A stretch of DNA of 64,000 bases from Nemophila menziesii (Eukaryota; Streptophyta; Magnoliopsida; Boraginales; Hydrophyllaceae), in the NCBI GenBank assembly GCA_029959085.1, contig JARWIR010000023.1:10677860-10741859 (forward strand), in the 5' to 3' direction. The stretch's first letter is position 1. The number at the start of each line of letters is the position of its first letter. The notes beneath the pieces are model-generated. The model did no database searches. It was not told where the DNA came from and saw nothing but the letters and a program-made list of their open reading frames with translations. Positions 33,090 to 45,181 of the stretch are shown piece after piece. The position numbers and the translations under genes are program-made.

Positions 33090-34880
33090 TTTTTTTTTAA
33101 ATTAGTAACATAATTAAGCTTGATATTGTTAGAGAGATCCAAACTAATAATCTAACCATGGTAAGAAAAGATGAGTTTTTTTTAAAATGGAATAGAATAT
33201 TGTCTTACCAAATAAAGAACTAAAAAGGGGGTAATAATTCCATTCTATATTGGATGGTCCAATATTAATATCATAACATTAATTATGTTGATAAAACACA
33301 AATTATTATATTAAGTATGTAATCAATATAATTAATTGTTGCATGACATAAACATGGGGTATGTGTCATAATACAAATTGTATTTGACCATCCAATAGTG
33401 GATGAAAGTATTTTCCTTTAAAAAGGTAAAACATAATTTCATGTTGAGTTTAAAGACTTTTAAAATTTATACTACTCCCAGAAAAAAATTAATGTTAGAA
33501 ATACCAATTTAAAATAATACATAGTACTTTACTAGAACTATATTAGTCTAAAGATACATCAAATCAAATGGTAGTTTAATATACCAGAGAACATTCAATA
33601 TGCTATTATCTCCAGCATGTACACTTTTGAACGGAACATCGCAAAAAAGTAAAGATAGTAACTTTCTAAAGGCTCTTGGAAATTTTTAACTTGTTTCAAC
33701 CATGGTATAAAAGGATATTACAAAATGTTTTTTTTTTAAATTAGTAATATAATTAAACTTGATATTGTTACAGAGATCCAAACTAATAATCTGATCCATG
33801 GTCTGAAGAAAAGATGAGTTTTTCTTAAAGTGGATTAGAATATTGTCTGACCAAATAAAGAATTAAAAAGGGGGTAAGAATTCCATTCTATATTGGATGG
33901 TCCAATATTAATATCATAACATTAATTATGTTGATAAAATACAAATTATTATATTAAGTATATAATCAATATAATTAGTTATTGCATGACATAAACATGG
34001 GGTATATGTCACAATACAATTGGTATTTGACCATCCAATAGTGTATGAAAGTATTTTCCTTTAAAAAGGTGAAACATAATTTCATGTTGAGTTTAAAAAC
34101 TTTTAAAATTTATTCTACTCCCAGGAAAAAATTAATGTTAGAAATACCAATTTAAAATAATACATAGTACTTTACTAGAACTATATTAGTATAAAGATGC
34201 ATCAAATCAAATGGTAGCTTAATATACCAGAGAACATTCAATATGCTATTATCTCCAGCATGTACACTTTTGAGCGGAACATCGCGAAAAAGTAAAGATA
34301 GTAACTTTCTAAAGGCTCTTGGAAATTTTTAACTTGTTTCACCCATGGTATAAAAGGATATTACAAAATGTTTTTTTTGAAATGAGTAACTTAATTAAGC
34401 TTGATATTGTTACAGAGATCCAAACTAATAATCAGATCCATGGTCTGAAGAAAAGATGAGTTTTTTTTAAAGTGGATTAGAATATTGTCTGACCAAATAA
34501 AGAATTAAAAAGGGGATAAGAATTCCATTCTGTATTGGATGGTCCAATATTAATATCATAACATTAATTATGTTGATAAAACACAAATTATTATATTAAG
34601 TATGTAATCAATATAATTAGCTATTGCATGACATAAACATGGGGTATATGTCATAATACAATTGGTATTTGACCATCCAATAGTGGATGAAAGTATTTTC
34701 TTTTAAAAAGGTGAAACATAATTTCATGTTGAATTTAAAGATTTTTAAAATTTATGCTACTCCTAGGCAAAAATTAATGTTTGAAATACACATTAAAAAT
34801 AATACATAGTACTTTACTAGAACTATATTAGTCTAAAGATGCATCAAATCAAATGCTATTTTAATATACCAGAGAACAAT
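32979..34880 (+). repeat. Three tandem units of the 638-bp repeat
   Basis: Units start at 32,979, 33,617 and 34,260. The periods are 638 and 643 bp. Units 2 and 3 both carry TCCAGCATGTAC at their start and are very alike, which suggests that the extra unit arose by duplication inside block C. Each unit holds the MITE-like inverted repeat. Confidence 0.9.
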
Positions 34881-34943
34881 CCGTACTCATAGAAATTTAT
34901 GTTTTTATTCTTGGAAAGAAAGTTAATCCTCAAAAGTAATGAA

Positions 34944-36734
34944 TTAGTCATAACACCAATAGAGCAAAAAACCTATAAGCACTCCCGCAATAGATGGAGT
35001 TAGCATTGTTTTTCTTACCGACAATAAAATCCTATCAAATATTGGAGGAATCCAAACTTGCAATTAAATAAATAATACATTTTTTATGTTTGCACAAAAC
35101 AACATTGTACAAAAATAAAACTTACTGTATTGTACGCGAATGCCCATAAATGATTTAGCTTTAGTGTATTTATAGAAAAAATTCTTAGCATTAAATAATA
35201 TAATTACTCACTTAAGACAACTTATTATGCATTAATACAATGGACGAAGTTTCACTAGTAGCTCCGCCTCTTACATTGGCTACTCCTACATGGGATGAAG
35301 CAGGGACATCAACGTCATTTATGCTATCACCTACCGTAGCTACAATATGACGATCCTCTTGAAGTTTGCGAATGAACTCCTTTTTCTCATTTGATCTCAC
35401 TTCATATATCACCTATATCTAAAATTCAATATCTATACATTTTCAAAAAATAAAAAAATTTAAAACATTTAACTTATTCTTGGAATACGAACAATAGAAG
35501 CAACAAATTCAGTATCGTTTATTTATCACCTGATAGTAAAGAAGTATTTAACTCTTTCTTAGTTAAGGATATAATAAAATGACTTACATCTCATTTTATT
35601 TGATCCTCGACATAAACTACACCAGCTAAAATAGTATCCACTCTAGTATAAACAACTTGATTGGTTTCTAAAATATTCATCTTCTTTAAATAGATTATAA
35701 TTTACCCATTCTTGCATAGTTAGAAATTTAAATTAGAAATGTTTTCATGCATGGTTTATAACTATTGACTTGTGTACCTTTCGACCCAACCTAAAGTACC
35801 AACTACAAACAGAACATTTTTTTATTTTCAATTATAGCCACAACCCCAACTCTTTAGATTTTTTACTTGCTCAGTAATAAGATATGGGTAATTAAAATTA
35901 CCTTTGCTATATGAAAATTTAAAGCTGCTTTTACAATTGCTTTTTCAGTCGGATAAATAGTATTAGCCTAAACACTAGCAACAAATTTCAAAAGATCAAC
36001 TTCAGAGCAAATAGTACTCGACAAATAATCTGACCTATGCAACATAACACACTTACATTTCAGTATTATCTACCCTCAAACCAATAATTTTATAATTATA
36101 GATTACGTAAAAGTAATACTATTTTCACATAATTTTGATTCATAGCTTTGCTACTACAGGTTTACCAATAATAAGTGTTCCTCTCTTGTGAAATACAATA
36201 GCATTTATATTCGAGAATTTCTCTAGGATACTCCGTCATCGCCAAGTAAAGTTCCCACCTATAATAATTTAATATTAACAAAAAAATTAACATTAATAAA
36301 TTCACAAAACATTTCCAAGTACAGTTGTTGGTATTTTTATGCCAAGTGTACATGGATATGCAATAACCTGCAACATAACCAGAGTAATTAATTTAACTAA
36401 ACACAAACCAAACCTTCTTAATATACACTTATTAAGGACATGCGGCCTTACCAGAACATTACAAGAGAGTTATGACGCTAAAGAGACGGGACTTCCTTGG
36501 TAAATAGTAGGGGGTATAATTTTGAACCAAAATGGTTCCAGAACACAAATGTGGCAGCGAAAAGTGTCATTACCCTGTAAGTGAATTGCACATCTACCTT
36601 AAAAACCATAATTTACTCGTTTAAGATGCGAATTAACAAAAAAATAGAAAAATAACTATTGGACATTATCAACTAATCTTTGTACATGAGCTTCTCTAGC
36701 TTGTGCTTCTTCTACTAATTGAACAATGTCTCTT
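34944..36734 (-). pseudogene. PAA1: PAA1/HMA6-type pseudogene P1, block C copy, truncated and fused
   Basis: Carries the P1 exons from the C-terminus (LTPSIAGV region) to EEAQAREAHVQRL. Sequence is then cut inside that exon at 36,734 and continues as the pyrimidine-rich leader equivalent to A 22,077. The first three recognised A exons are therefore missing. The HKRG and GDSIND changes are shared with A, so they predate the copies. The exon ahead of LWAFAY has lost about 75 bp including the LLDALEL helix. One exon reads KKEFIRKLQ where A reads KKEFILKLQ. Confidence 0.85.
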
Positions 36735-36840
36735 TTCCATATTTCCACCCGTTGCCGTTTCTCTCTTCGTCTCTCATTCATTCTCAGCTAATTCGCCGTC
36801 TAACTTCAAATATTATTTTTCACTATTTGTTTAAAATAAA
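36735..36840 (+). promoter_or_regulatory. Orphan leader region without its promoter motifs
   Basis: Identical in kind to A 22,077-22,180 (pyrimidine-rich, TCTC repeats). The site II and telo-box motifs that precede it in A have been deleted here, so this copy lacks the recognised promoter elements. Confidence 0.5.
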
Positions 36841-36859
36841 TTCATTATATTGGTATATA

Positions 36860-36865
<6 letters not shown>

Positions 36866-36896
<31 letters not shown>
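36866..36896. repeat. (AT)n microsatellite
   Basis: Shorter equivalent of the run at 22,197-22,239. Confidence 0.9.
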
Positions 36897-36899
<3 letters not shown>

Positions 36900-38220
36900 C
36901 TACCTATCACCATAAAAAAAGGTAGGAATTTCTTAAATTTTAAGTATATTTTTTATATTTTATTAATACCTAATATATAGTGTATATATATATAAATTTT
37001 TTTCTTAGCAACCAAATATATGTAAATTTTAGTAGTAAATTTCATTGATATTTTGTAAATTTTATATGATATATTTATTTTGAAATTAAATTTTATATGA
37101 TATATTTATTTTGAAATTATATTGCTCTAATTTTAATACATTATCACATATATTGGATAACAATTTTTTTAATTTAAAGAAGAATGTATATTTTTATGAA
37201 TTGTTCTAAATAAATTTATATATTTATATTTTTAATCTTTTTATATATATAATTATTTTTATAATACATATTAATATTTTTTATCTCATTGTTCTTTTTA
37301 TGTAGAGTCCTAATAAGTATACTATATTTATGTTCAAGTTTTATTTATTTGCATGAGTCTTACTCATCACTATAACAAATCTTAATTGAAGGAATTATTA
37401 ATGCATGACTATTACATAAGTAGATTATATGTATTTTAATTTATCTATATATATCTTACAGAATAAGGTTGTTATAACTCGGTTGGATGACGAAGAAGAA
37501 AAATCTTGATTGTTGCTCATGACATTTCAAATAGGTAAACACTTTATAATTTTTTTTGTTTATGACATGAAAATAGTTGTGAGGTGTCCTTTTTAAATAC
37601 ATGGACTATGTTAGTGTTTATATTTTTCCCCAATTTAATGTAAAAGTAGATTTAACCATTTTATGTACCATATGTACTTTGTTATTTCCAGTGTGACAAA
37701 GTCTACAATGCCATATAAATGTTTGAATCACATTATAAAACTACACGGTTCTACAAATATAAAACACCATATAAATTATAAAACTAAAAAATAATATATT
37801 TTTTATGGATGAAAATAGAATAAAAACAATATTGGTCTTACAACCAAATGGAAATAATATTTGAAACAAAGTTTGGAATATAATAAAGCTTTACAAGAAT
37901 CATTTTTTATTCAGAAGCATCTTAATAAGAATAGATTGTACAAATAATGTTGCAAGAATTGCTCCATTAACAGTTGTAAGGTTACAACTCCTTTCCTAAC
38001 CCTTTGAGGATCTTCAAATAATCAATATATGGGATACAATTACATTATTAGCTTGAACGACCATTTTTTTTGTCCTCAAGGTCTCTTTTGAAGCATACTA
38101 CATAATTGACAGTTTATGTGAGAGCTTTATAAGGGATGCAAGCAATCTTATATAAAAAAATTTGACCAGGACACCAAGATCTTGAAACTACCAAAAACCG
38201 AGTAAACCTCTAAATACAAA
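36900..38220. other. AT-rich presumed intron; WIYLD exon deleted
   Basis: Matches A 22,240-23,375, then jumps at a shared CAAT (about 38,022) to A 25,944. The copia gag fragment, the 83-bp tandem repeat and the WIYLD exon of A are all absent from this copy. Confidence 0.7.
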
Positions 38221-38400
38221 ATGGCTGATGAGTCTACTTTAGAAGAAGATGTGATTTATGGAGTTAAGGAAGGGTGTAAAGACTACATAAAGAGATTCTT
38301 GGCTGCAATTCCGACCAGGGAACTGCTGACTGATGTCAAGAAAGGGAAGACACCATTAATAGCGATTCATCAAAGGTTGTACATTGATTTATGGAGGTAA
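38221..38400 (+). CDS. Unknown 59-residue open frame, block C copy
   Basis: Same frame, start context and stop as 26,137-26,316. The middle motif reads KDYIKRFLAAIPTRELLTDV here. The decayed downstream repeat of the motif is also present. No function can be assigned. Confidence 0.35.
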   Translation: MADESTLEEDVIYGVKEGCKDYIKRFLAAIPTRELLTDVKKGKTPLIAIHQRLYIDLWR

Positions 38401-38479
38401 TCAATCGTGTAAAGAGTACATAGAGAGATTCTTGCTTGCAATTTTGACAAGGGAATTGAAGGCTGATTTTCATTTTACC

Positions 38480-40400
38480 AAATCACAACTACCTGCCACA
38501 TTCGATTTACCTTCCTAGAGTTATCTTCCTCCTTGGATAATTCCTTTATATAAGACAAGCTACCTCTTACGATAGAATGAAATTCTAAGAGAAAGGGTTC
38601 GTATGGTGCAGGACCAACGAATTCTCAATCTGCAGGTAAGGTATCTATACTATATTGCTTTCATAATTATTTTTAGAGTGAAATGCAGATCATTAAGATA
38701 ATGTTTTTTGCATATTTATTAATATTGAATTGATGTAAAAAGACAATAATATATTCTCCATGGATCAATATTCTTTGGAATCAATTTGTTTTTATTTGCC
38801 TTATTCTATCTTCTAATCACTTATTGATACTTATTTAAGAACAAAAAAGAAGAAATGATAGGATAGGCATGCAACAATAAGAGAATATTTTGCACATATA
38901 GGTAAATAATGTTAAAAAGAAAAAGCTGTTCTTCAATTTGAATGAATTTGTTATTATTTTTGACTTGTTTTATCTGACTACTTATTTTGCCATATTTATT
39001 CAGGAGATAAACGAAAAAAATTCATGGAATAGGCAAATTTTAAAGATAAACTTTTGATGGATATTTTGTATCAACTGTGTATATGGTTTGTTGAGTCGAG
39101 GATTTGTAGTAACTTGAAACATTTTGGCTGTAGCATATAAGCTACTAAAACTAGATTTACATTTCTTTTAAGAATTTAAATTGTTACAAATTTATTCGAA
39201 AGTTATGAATTTTGTTGTTAATCAGATATGATTAGAGTGATAAAATTAATTGATTTGATTTAAATTCTCGATTATTTTCTCAAATAGTTTCCGAGTATTT
39301 GCGTTGTTTATTTATTATGATAATATGTGGTAAGTTGGTGCCTTGTTGTTAAGAAACTTTCAATTTTATATCACTATATTCTTTAACTTTTTAAAAAAAA
39401 CAATCTCTATTCTTAAATAGGTATTCAACATCGTAGAAAATGTTATTCAACCCAAAGGGTTTTTTAATTCATTTTTAGACAAGAAATTCATAAAGATCAT
39501 TTTTTAATTATTGAATTGCAAAAGAATTCAAATAATTCAGTTAAATAAAGATAAAACATAATTGACAAATAAAAATTATTGAACACTATCGACGTGTCAT
39601 TAATATCTTTAGTTGTGTGACTGAACACGTCTAATCAGTGACATTGATTATGATATACAGACCAACAAAAATTGCATTAGCACTGATGATAGGCTAGACC
39701 ATACTCCACAGAGTATGACTACCATAGCCTTCTTCTACTACTGGAACATACTTCATAGAGCATGACGACCGTATACTTCTTCTACTACTGGAGGAGGGGA
39801 GTTTATCAATGTAACTACATATTCCACTTTCCCTAGTCAAACATCTAAACTCGGTGCTATATCTCATAATTAATTACATGCACTTGAGAACTAAAAAGGG
39901 AAAGAGTAAGGAGCAAAGAAGCTCAGCCGAATGCCATAATCTTGTGATTTGAGCCTTTGACCTTTGATTTATATTACTCACCTTACCCACTTTCCATCTC
40001 ATACTTCACAAAGAATGACGATCATATCTATCCCTCGCCCAGTTAAACAATTTAGATCATCCTCAACAGCTAATAGAGCATACAAATTCCCGCTATCAGA
40101 ATGCTCGACTCAATGACTCGGTCTGAGAGCACAAACACAACTCCAAATAAGTAAAGGTTTCAACAAATGTGGTGGATGAGGAATGTATACGGTGAATCAT
40201 AGTAATAACGACGTAACTTGCTCTCAATCACTTCCAAAGATCTTTATCTCGCTCACCTAGTGTCTTGTTGTTTCGCTGTCTTTCCTGAAACCAGGCAAAA
40301 TGTTAGGCCCAAAGAAAGGTGCCTTCTTGATATCACTCTAACGCATAATATTAAATTTTTGCTATCGGGGATTACTTAACCTTAGAGGAACCAAGCAGAT
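38480..40400. other. Spacer and LTR-like repeat, block C copy of A 26,400-28,321
   Basis: No genes recognised. It contains the second copy of the less AT-rich repeat starting at about 39,660. The sequence stops at GCAGAT 40,400, where A continues with its own sequence and C continues with gypsy interior. Confidence 0.6.
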
Positions 40401-40429
40401 GATTCTTTCTCCTAGAGATGATTCTTGCC

Positions 40430-41730
40430 ATGCAGTTGAATTGCGAAGTGGAAAACAACTACCTCCACCGAGACCATAACCAGAACCAATCCCTATTCCA
40501 GAACAGAGGGGGGAAGAAACAATCAAAGATACAGTTGAGGAGGTAGTTAAACCAAATAGTGTTCAAGCCGAGACACCTGACCAGACAAGAAAACCAGTGG
40601 AACTTAATACACGCCCTCCACCACCTTACCCTTCACGTTTCATGAAGAAGAACAATGACCTGGAATTCAAGAAGTTCGTTGACATGTTGAAGAAGTTGAA
40701 AGTTAATATACCACTTGTTGAAGCTCTCAAGAGAATGCCAACCTATCTTAAATTCATGAAAGACATTCTCTCCAACAAGCGAAGTATAGAGACTGGGGAA
40801 ATAATTGGATTACCTATGGAGTGCAGTGCTATATGTCAAAGTAAGTTGCCACCAAAGCTAGAAGATCCCGGAAGTTTTACAATTCCCATCGGTATTGGAG
40901 ATAGTTGGACCGGGAAAGCATTATGTGATTTAGGCGCGAGCATCAATCTCATGCCTAGATCCCTATTCGAGAAGCTTAATATTGGAGAAGTAGTACCTAC
41001 ATCTGTGGTATTACAAATGGCGGATCGCTCCCTCTCACGACCAATATGTAAAATTGAAGATGTTTTAGTTAAAGCTGGCTCTTTTATTTTTCCTTGTGAT
41101 TTTATTATTCTTGACTACGACGCAGATAAGAATGTCCCCATCATCTTGGGTAGGCCATTCATAGCCACGGGGCGTACACTAGTTGATGTTGAGAATGGTG
41201 ATTTGATCATGAGAGTACAAGGCGAACAGATACGATTCAATGTGTTTCAGGCTATGAAATTACCAATGTCAAAAGATGAGTGCTTCAAAATAGATGTCAT
41301 CGGAAAAATGGTGCAAGAAGTCTTCAATGAAGCAAGCTTAGATGATGATCTTGACGAAGCCTTAGCACTTGAATCACCAGAAGAACTCGAGATTCCCCCT
41401 AAAGACGTTGCTGCATTAGGATCAAATGTACGAGAACTACTTCGAGAATCAGCTGACATTGAACCAATGAAACAACCATCTATAATATGTCCACCTGTTC
41501 TCGAAGAAAAACCGCTTCCAGATCACCTACGCTATGCATATTTAGGTACGAATAAAACTTTGCCTGTTATAATTTCAGCTAACCTTCAGGTCCTCAAGAG
41601 GAGAAGCTACTTCAAGTACTTCGCGCAAACAAAGAAGCAATCAGATGGACTATTACCGACATCAAGGGAACTAGTCCTTCCGTTTGCAAACACAAAATCA
41701 TTCTTGAGAACGAAGGTGGGCGATCTATAG
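40430..41730 (+). pseudogene. Gypsy gag C-terminus and aspartic protease
   Basis: The region upstream of 40,597 is in the same frame (VELRSGK, proline-rich) but has a stop near 40,480. From 40,597 a frame of 377 codons is open. Residues 1-15 are proline-rich. Residues 21-60 carry the KKFVDMLKKL..IPLVEALKRMP helix pair typical of Athila/Tat. Residues 86-120 lead into the protease active site ALCDLGASINLMP, with Asp at 111, and ILGRPF lies near residue 183. A C-terminal acidic linker (residues 260-330) precedes the RT region. The frame stops at 41,730, before the RT domain, where an intact polyprotein would continue. The N-terminal capsid part is absent because of the truncation at 40,401. Confidence 0.8.
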
Positions 41731-42465
41731 AGGGACAATTAAGACTCATGCCAGCTATGAAAGAGGTGGTGAGAAAGGAAGTTATCAAGTTGTTAGACGC
41801 ATGAATTATCTATCCGATTGCCAGCAGTGATTGGGTTAGTCCAGTACAATGTGTTCCAAAGAAAGGAGGTATCACTACCATCCTTAATGATCAAGGCGAA
41901 GCCATACCATCCAGACCAGTTGTGGGGTGGCGAGTATGCATGGATTACCAATGACTGAACAAAGCAACAAAGAAAGATCACTTCCCGCTACCATTCATTG
42001 ATCAGATGCTAGACAAACTTGCAGGGAGAGAATATTATTGTTTCCTTGACGGATATTCGGGTTATAATCAGATTTGGGTGGATCCCATCGATCAACACAA
42101 AACAACTTTTACATGTCAGTTTGGTACTTGCAGGAAGAATGCCGTTTGGGTTATGCAATGCACCTGTCACGTTCCAGAGGTGCATGATGGCGATATTTTG
42201 GGACATGATTGATAAATATTTGGAGGTTTTTATGGATGATTTCTCGGTGTTTGGAGATAGTTTTGATGATTGTTTGAATAATTATGAGAAAGTCCTTGTG
42301 AGATGTAGAGAAAAGATCTTGTGCTTAATTGGGAAAAATGCCACTTCATGGTTCAAGAGGGAATTGTGTTGGGACATAAAGTTTCAAAAGCAGGGATGGA
42401 GGTTGATCGTGCTAAAATTGAAGTTATCAAATCATTACCACCTCCAGTTTCTGTTAAAGAAGTGA
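41731..42465 (+). pseudogene. Gypsy reverse transcriptase, broken
   Basis: The frame after 41,731 reads RT finger and palm motifs (WVSPVQCVPKKGG, VCMDYQ, KDHFPLPFIDQMLDKLAG, FLDGYSGYNQI). It has two TGA stops, one before IIYPIASS and one at the YRxLN position, a CGA-to-TGA type change. Near 42,125 a small deletion shifts the frame at the FGTF region. The next frame carries GRMPFGLCNAPVTFQRCMMA and the catalytic box YLEVFMDDFSVFGD, with Met-Asp-Asp at 42,232-42,240. A second one-base shift near 42,316 moves the reading to the downstream frame at LNWEKCHF. The enzyme would copy element RNA into DNA; this copy cannot make a full-length product. Confidence 0.8.
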
Positions 42466-44315
42466 GAAGTTTCTTGGGTCACGCAGGATTTTATCGAAGG
42501 TTTATTAAAGATTTCTCCAAGATCGCCAAACCGCTTTGCTTTTTACTTGAAAAGGATACTCCTTTTAACTTTACTGACGAATGTATTCAAGCTTTTTTGA
42601 CGATTAAGGAGAAACTAATCTCCACACCTATTATTATACCTCCTGATTGGAAAGCTCCGTTTGAACTTATGTGCGATGCCAGTGATCACGCTATGGGTGT
42701 TGTGTTGGGACAGAGGAAAGACAAGATTTTCCATACAATTTATTATGCAAGTAAGACTTTCAACGCTGCCCAGATGAATTACACAGTGACGGAGAAAGAG
42801 ATGTTGGCCGTGGTGTATGCTTTTGATAAATTTCGTTCCTATCTGGTTGGGAAGAAAACTGTTGTATACACGGACCATTCAGCTATTAGATACCTTATGG
42901 AGAAAAAGGACGCTAAGCCGCGTCTTATTAGATGGGTACTATTACTTCAAGAATTCGACATAGATATTCGAGACCGAAAGGGATGCGAAAATCAAGTTGC
43001 TAATCATTTATCAAGGCTCGAAGGATCTGATGCGAACAAAGAACCGTTGTTGGTTAAAGAGGTATTCCCTGATGAACAACTTTTTGCTATTAAACATGCG
43101 TTTGTGTCATGGTATGCAGATCTGGTCAACCTCATTGTGAGTGGTGTCTGGAAGATTTGTAGTGACCAAGTGGTTAGAAGATGTGTGCATGAAGGTGAAA
43201 TACAGAAAATCATTGAAGGTTGTCATAGTTCACCTTATGGAGGTCACATTAAAGGCGACAGAACCGCAGCTAAAATTCTTCAATCCGGGTTCTATTGGCC
43301 TACCATACACAAAGATTGTCATCGTTATGTCCAGTCATGTCAAAGATGCCAGTTCACTGGCAATATATCAAAAAGAGACGCGATGCCGCTTAATAATATT
43401 CTTGAGGTTGAAATCTTTGATGTATGGGGAATAGATTTCATGGGACCTTTCATCACCTCCCATGGAAATCTTTATATTTTGCTTGCGGTAGATTATGTGT
43501 CAAAGTGGTTAGAAGCAATGGCAACACCAAAGAACGATGCTCAAACCGTGATTAAGTTCTTAAAATCAAACATCTTTTCAAGACATGGTACTCCACGTGT
43601 TCTCATCAGTGATAAAGGTACCCATTTTATTAATGCTCCCCTGAGAAATTATCTTCGTAAGTTTGGAGTGAAACACCGTACTTCAACCGGTTATCACCCT
43701 CAAACTAACGGTCAAGCTGAAGTTTCCAACCGGGAAATCAAATCTATTCTTGAGAAGATCGTGAACAAATCGAGGAAAGATTGGTCTTTAAAGCGAGATG
43801 ATGCTCTCTGGGCGTATGGAATAGCATTTAAAACACAAGTTGGGGCATATCCATATCGCATGGTCTACGGCAAAGCGTGTCATCTACCGATTGAACTTGA
43901 AGCTCGAGCCTACTGGGCTATTAAAACTCTGAATCTAGACCCAGACTTGGCTGGGAAACAAAGGATTATGCAGTTGATTGAATTGGAGGAGTTTCGTTAT
44001 CTTGCCTATGAAAATTCACGCCTCTATAAAGAGAAAACGAAGAGATGGCATGATAAACGGCTCCGTCCAAAGCATTTCGAGAGAGGACAAAAAGTTTTAT
44101 TATACAACTCTCGATTTTCGAACTACCGAGAAAAGCTTAAATCCCGTTGGGGAGGACCTTATATTGTCACTAAAGTCACACCTCATGGAGCGATTGAAAT
44201 TGAAAATCCAACCGAGCAACGGACATTCATGGTGAATGGCCACCGTTTGAAGAGATACCATGACAGTGAGGACTATGGGCAAGAGGAGACAATCCATCTT
44301 GTTGAATGCGCTTAG
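42321..44315 (+). CDS. Gypsy RT thumb, RNase H and integrase open frame
   Basis: A 664-codon open frame beginning inside RT. Residues 1-110 are RT thumb and connection ([26 protein letters not shown]). RNase H has CDASDHAMG (Asp118), TEKEMLAV (Glu160) and TDHSAI (Asp185). Integrase has an HHCC zinc site (His302, His309, Cys340, Cys343), then the DDE residues Asp372 in GIDFMGP, Asp431 in ISDKGTHF and Glu467 in [13 protein letters not shown] motif at 611-616 (GGPYIV) follows. Between residues 272 and 282 the usual segment of about 30 residues ahead of the zinc site is missing in frame. The starting ATG is internal to pol, so in nature this is a part of the polyprotein and not a separate gene. 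Confidence 0.85.
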   Translation: MLNWEKCHFMVQEGIVLGHKVSKAGMEVDRAKIEVIKSLPPPVSVKEVRSFLGHAGFYRRFIKDFSKIAKPLCFLLEKDTPFNFTDECIQAFLTIKEKLISTPIIIPPDWKAPFELMCDASDHAMGVVLGQRKDKIFHTIYYASKTFNAAQMNYTVTEKEMLAVVYAFDKFRSYLVGKKTVVYTDHSAIRYLMEKKDAKPRLIRWVLLLQEFDIDIRDRKGCENQVANHLSRLEGSDANKEPLLVKEVFPDEQLFAIKHAFVSWYADLVNLIVSGVWKICSDQVVRRCVHEGEIQKIIEGCHSSPYGGHIKGDRTAAKILQSGFYWPTIHKDCHRYVQSCQRCQFTGNISKRDAMPLNNILEVEIFDVWGIDFMGPFITSHGNLYILLAVDYVSKWLEAMATPKNDAQTVIKFLKSNIFSRHGTPRVLISDKGTHFINAPLRNYLRKFGVKHRTSTGYHPQTNGQAEVSNREIKSILEKIVNKSRKDWSLKRDDALWAYGIAFKTQVGAYPYRMVYGKACHLPIELEARAYWAIKTLNLDPDLAGKQRIMQLIELEEFRYLAYENSRLYKEKTKRWHDKRLRPKHFERGQKVLLYNSRFSNYREKLKSRWGGPYIVTKVTPHGAIEIENPTEQRTFMVNGHRLKRYHDSEDYGQEETIHLVECA

Positions 44316-44540
44316 CCTGAGGTACACGTCTAACTCAAAGACGTTAAACAAAAGTGCTCTTGGGAGACACCCCTTGTTTTAATTGCTTTTTGGATTAGTT
44401 TTATTGCTTTGTAGTGTATAATTTTAAGTTAGTGTATATTTTAATTATGTTTACAAGCTAATAGGAGAGAAAGGTAGTGTGCTATTGTGCAGGAAACGAG
44501 TTTGGGGTCAAAAGGAAAAAGCTGGAAAAATTCTGGGACT

Positions 44541-44815
44541 GGCGCGGACTACCCCCACGGACTACCCATGTACCGCAGGGATGTACCGTGCCCGAAAAAA
44601 CCCATACCACGGGTCGAGCACCACAGGTTTTATCCAGAGACGAGAAAAAGAAGAGTTGCTAGGTGCCATGCACCGCACCCCTATACCGCAGGCACAAACA
44701 CGTGTCACGGGGTGCTAGTACGGGTGAAAGGCAGAAGCCAAAAATCTCAACAGCTATAGCGCACGGACTACCCCCGCGGACTACCCATGCACCGCAGGGA
44801 TGCACCGCGCCAGGC
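44541..44815 (+). repeat. GC-rich direct repeat pair in the gypsy 3' region
   Basis: A unit with GGACTACCC, CGCAGGGATG and CACCGCGCC-like wording occurs at about 44,541-44,597 and again at about 44,760-44,816, differing by a few transitions. A related CATACCACGG / CTATACCGCAGG pattern lies between them. The stretch is far more GC-rich than anything else in the window. Three overlapping open frames across it (44,477-44,759) are by-products of composition. Confidence 0.75.
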
Positions 44816-44903
44816 GGCTTTTGAAGAATTTGTTTCCTAATCAACTTCTTACCTTAACAAGATTACCCTAGCCTCTCCCATACGAATTTTTCAGATCCAA
44901 ACC

Positions 44904-44936
44904 CTATATAAACACTTTAAAGCTTGTGCAACCCTT
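44904..44936 (+). promoter_or_regulatory. TATA box ahead of the gypsy accessory frame
   Basis: CTATATAAAC (44,904-44,913) is followed about 30 bp later by an A/C-rich, CT-rich leader free of early ATGs in good context, up to the ATG at 45,182. This resembles an independent promoter inside the element. Transcription is not shown. Confidence 0.45.
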
Positions 44937-45181
44937 CACAATTAACACAACAACTCCTCAAAACCTCTCCCCCATCTTCCATAAACACAAGTTCTTCATC
45001 AAATTTATCACACTACACCATTAAACACCATCAAATTCAACAAGCTTTAAAGAATTCTTCCAAGATTCATCAAGAAACTTTTATCCTTCATCAATTCCAA
45101 GCAACAACCTCAAGCTAAACCAACTTTTCCTTAAACTTTTAATCCATCCTTGGTATAACTTGAGTTGTGGGTAAATCAAGC

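Larger units (their letters stand above)
31901..40400. repeat. Segmental duplication block C (copy of A 16,485-28,321)
   Basis: Order and orientation match block A. Lengths reconcile when four differences are counted: losses corresponding to A 20,739-22,076 (1,338 bp) and A 23,376-25,943 (2,568 bp), a loss of about 75 bp in a PAA1 exon, and a gain of one 638-643 bp tandem unit. The left limit is at a TAATTTATTT run. The right limit is the abrupt start of gypsy interior sequence at 40,401. Confidence 0.9.

Noticed and set aside
36162..36353. 63-codon minus-strand frame in block C
   Set aside because: Out-of-frame reading across decayed PAA1 exons; the correct frame gives the HKRG loop.
44477..44759. 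Three overlapping open frames in the gypsy 3' region
   Set aside because: Caused by high GC content and the GGACTACCC repeats; no protein family and no agreement between repeats.
45167..45181. Upstream GTG start for the accessory gypsy frame
   Set aside because: Plant nuclear genes rarely start at GTG; the ATG at 45,182 is preferred.
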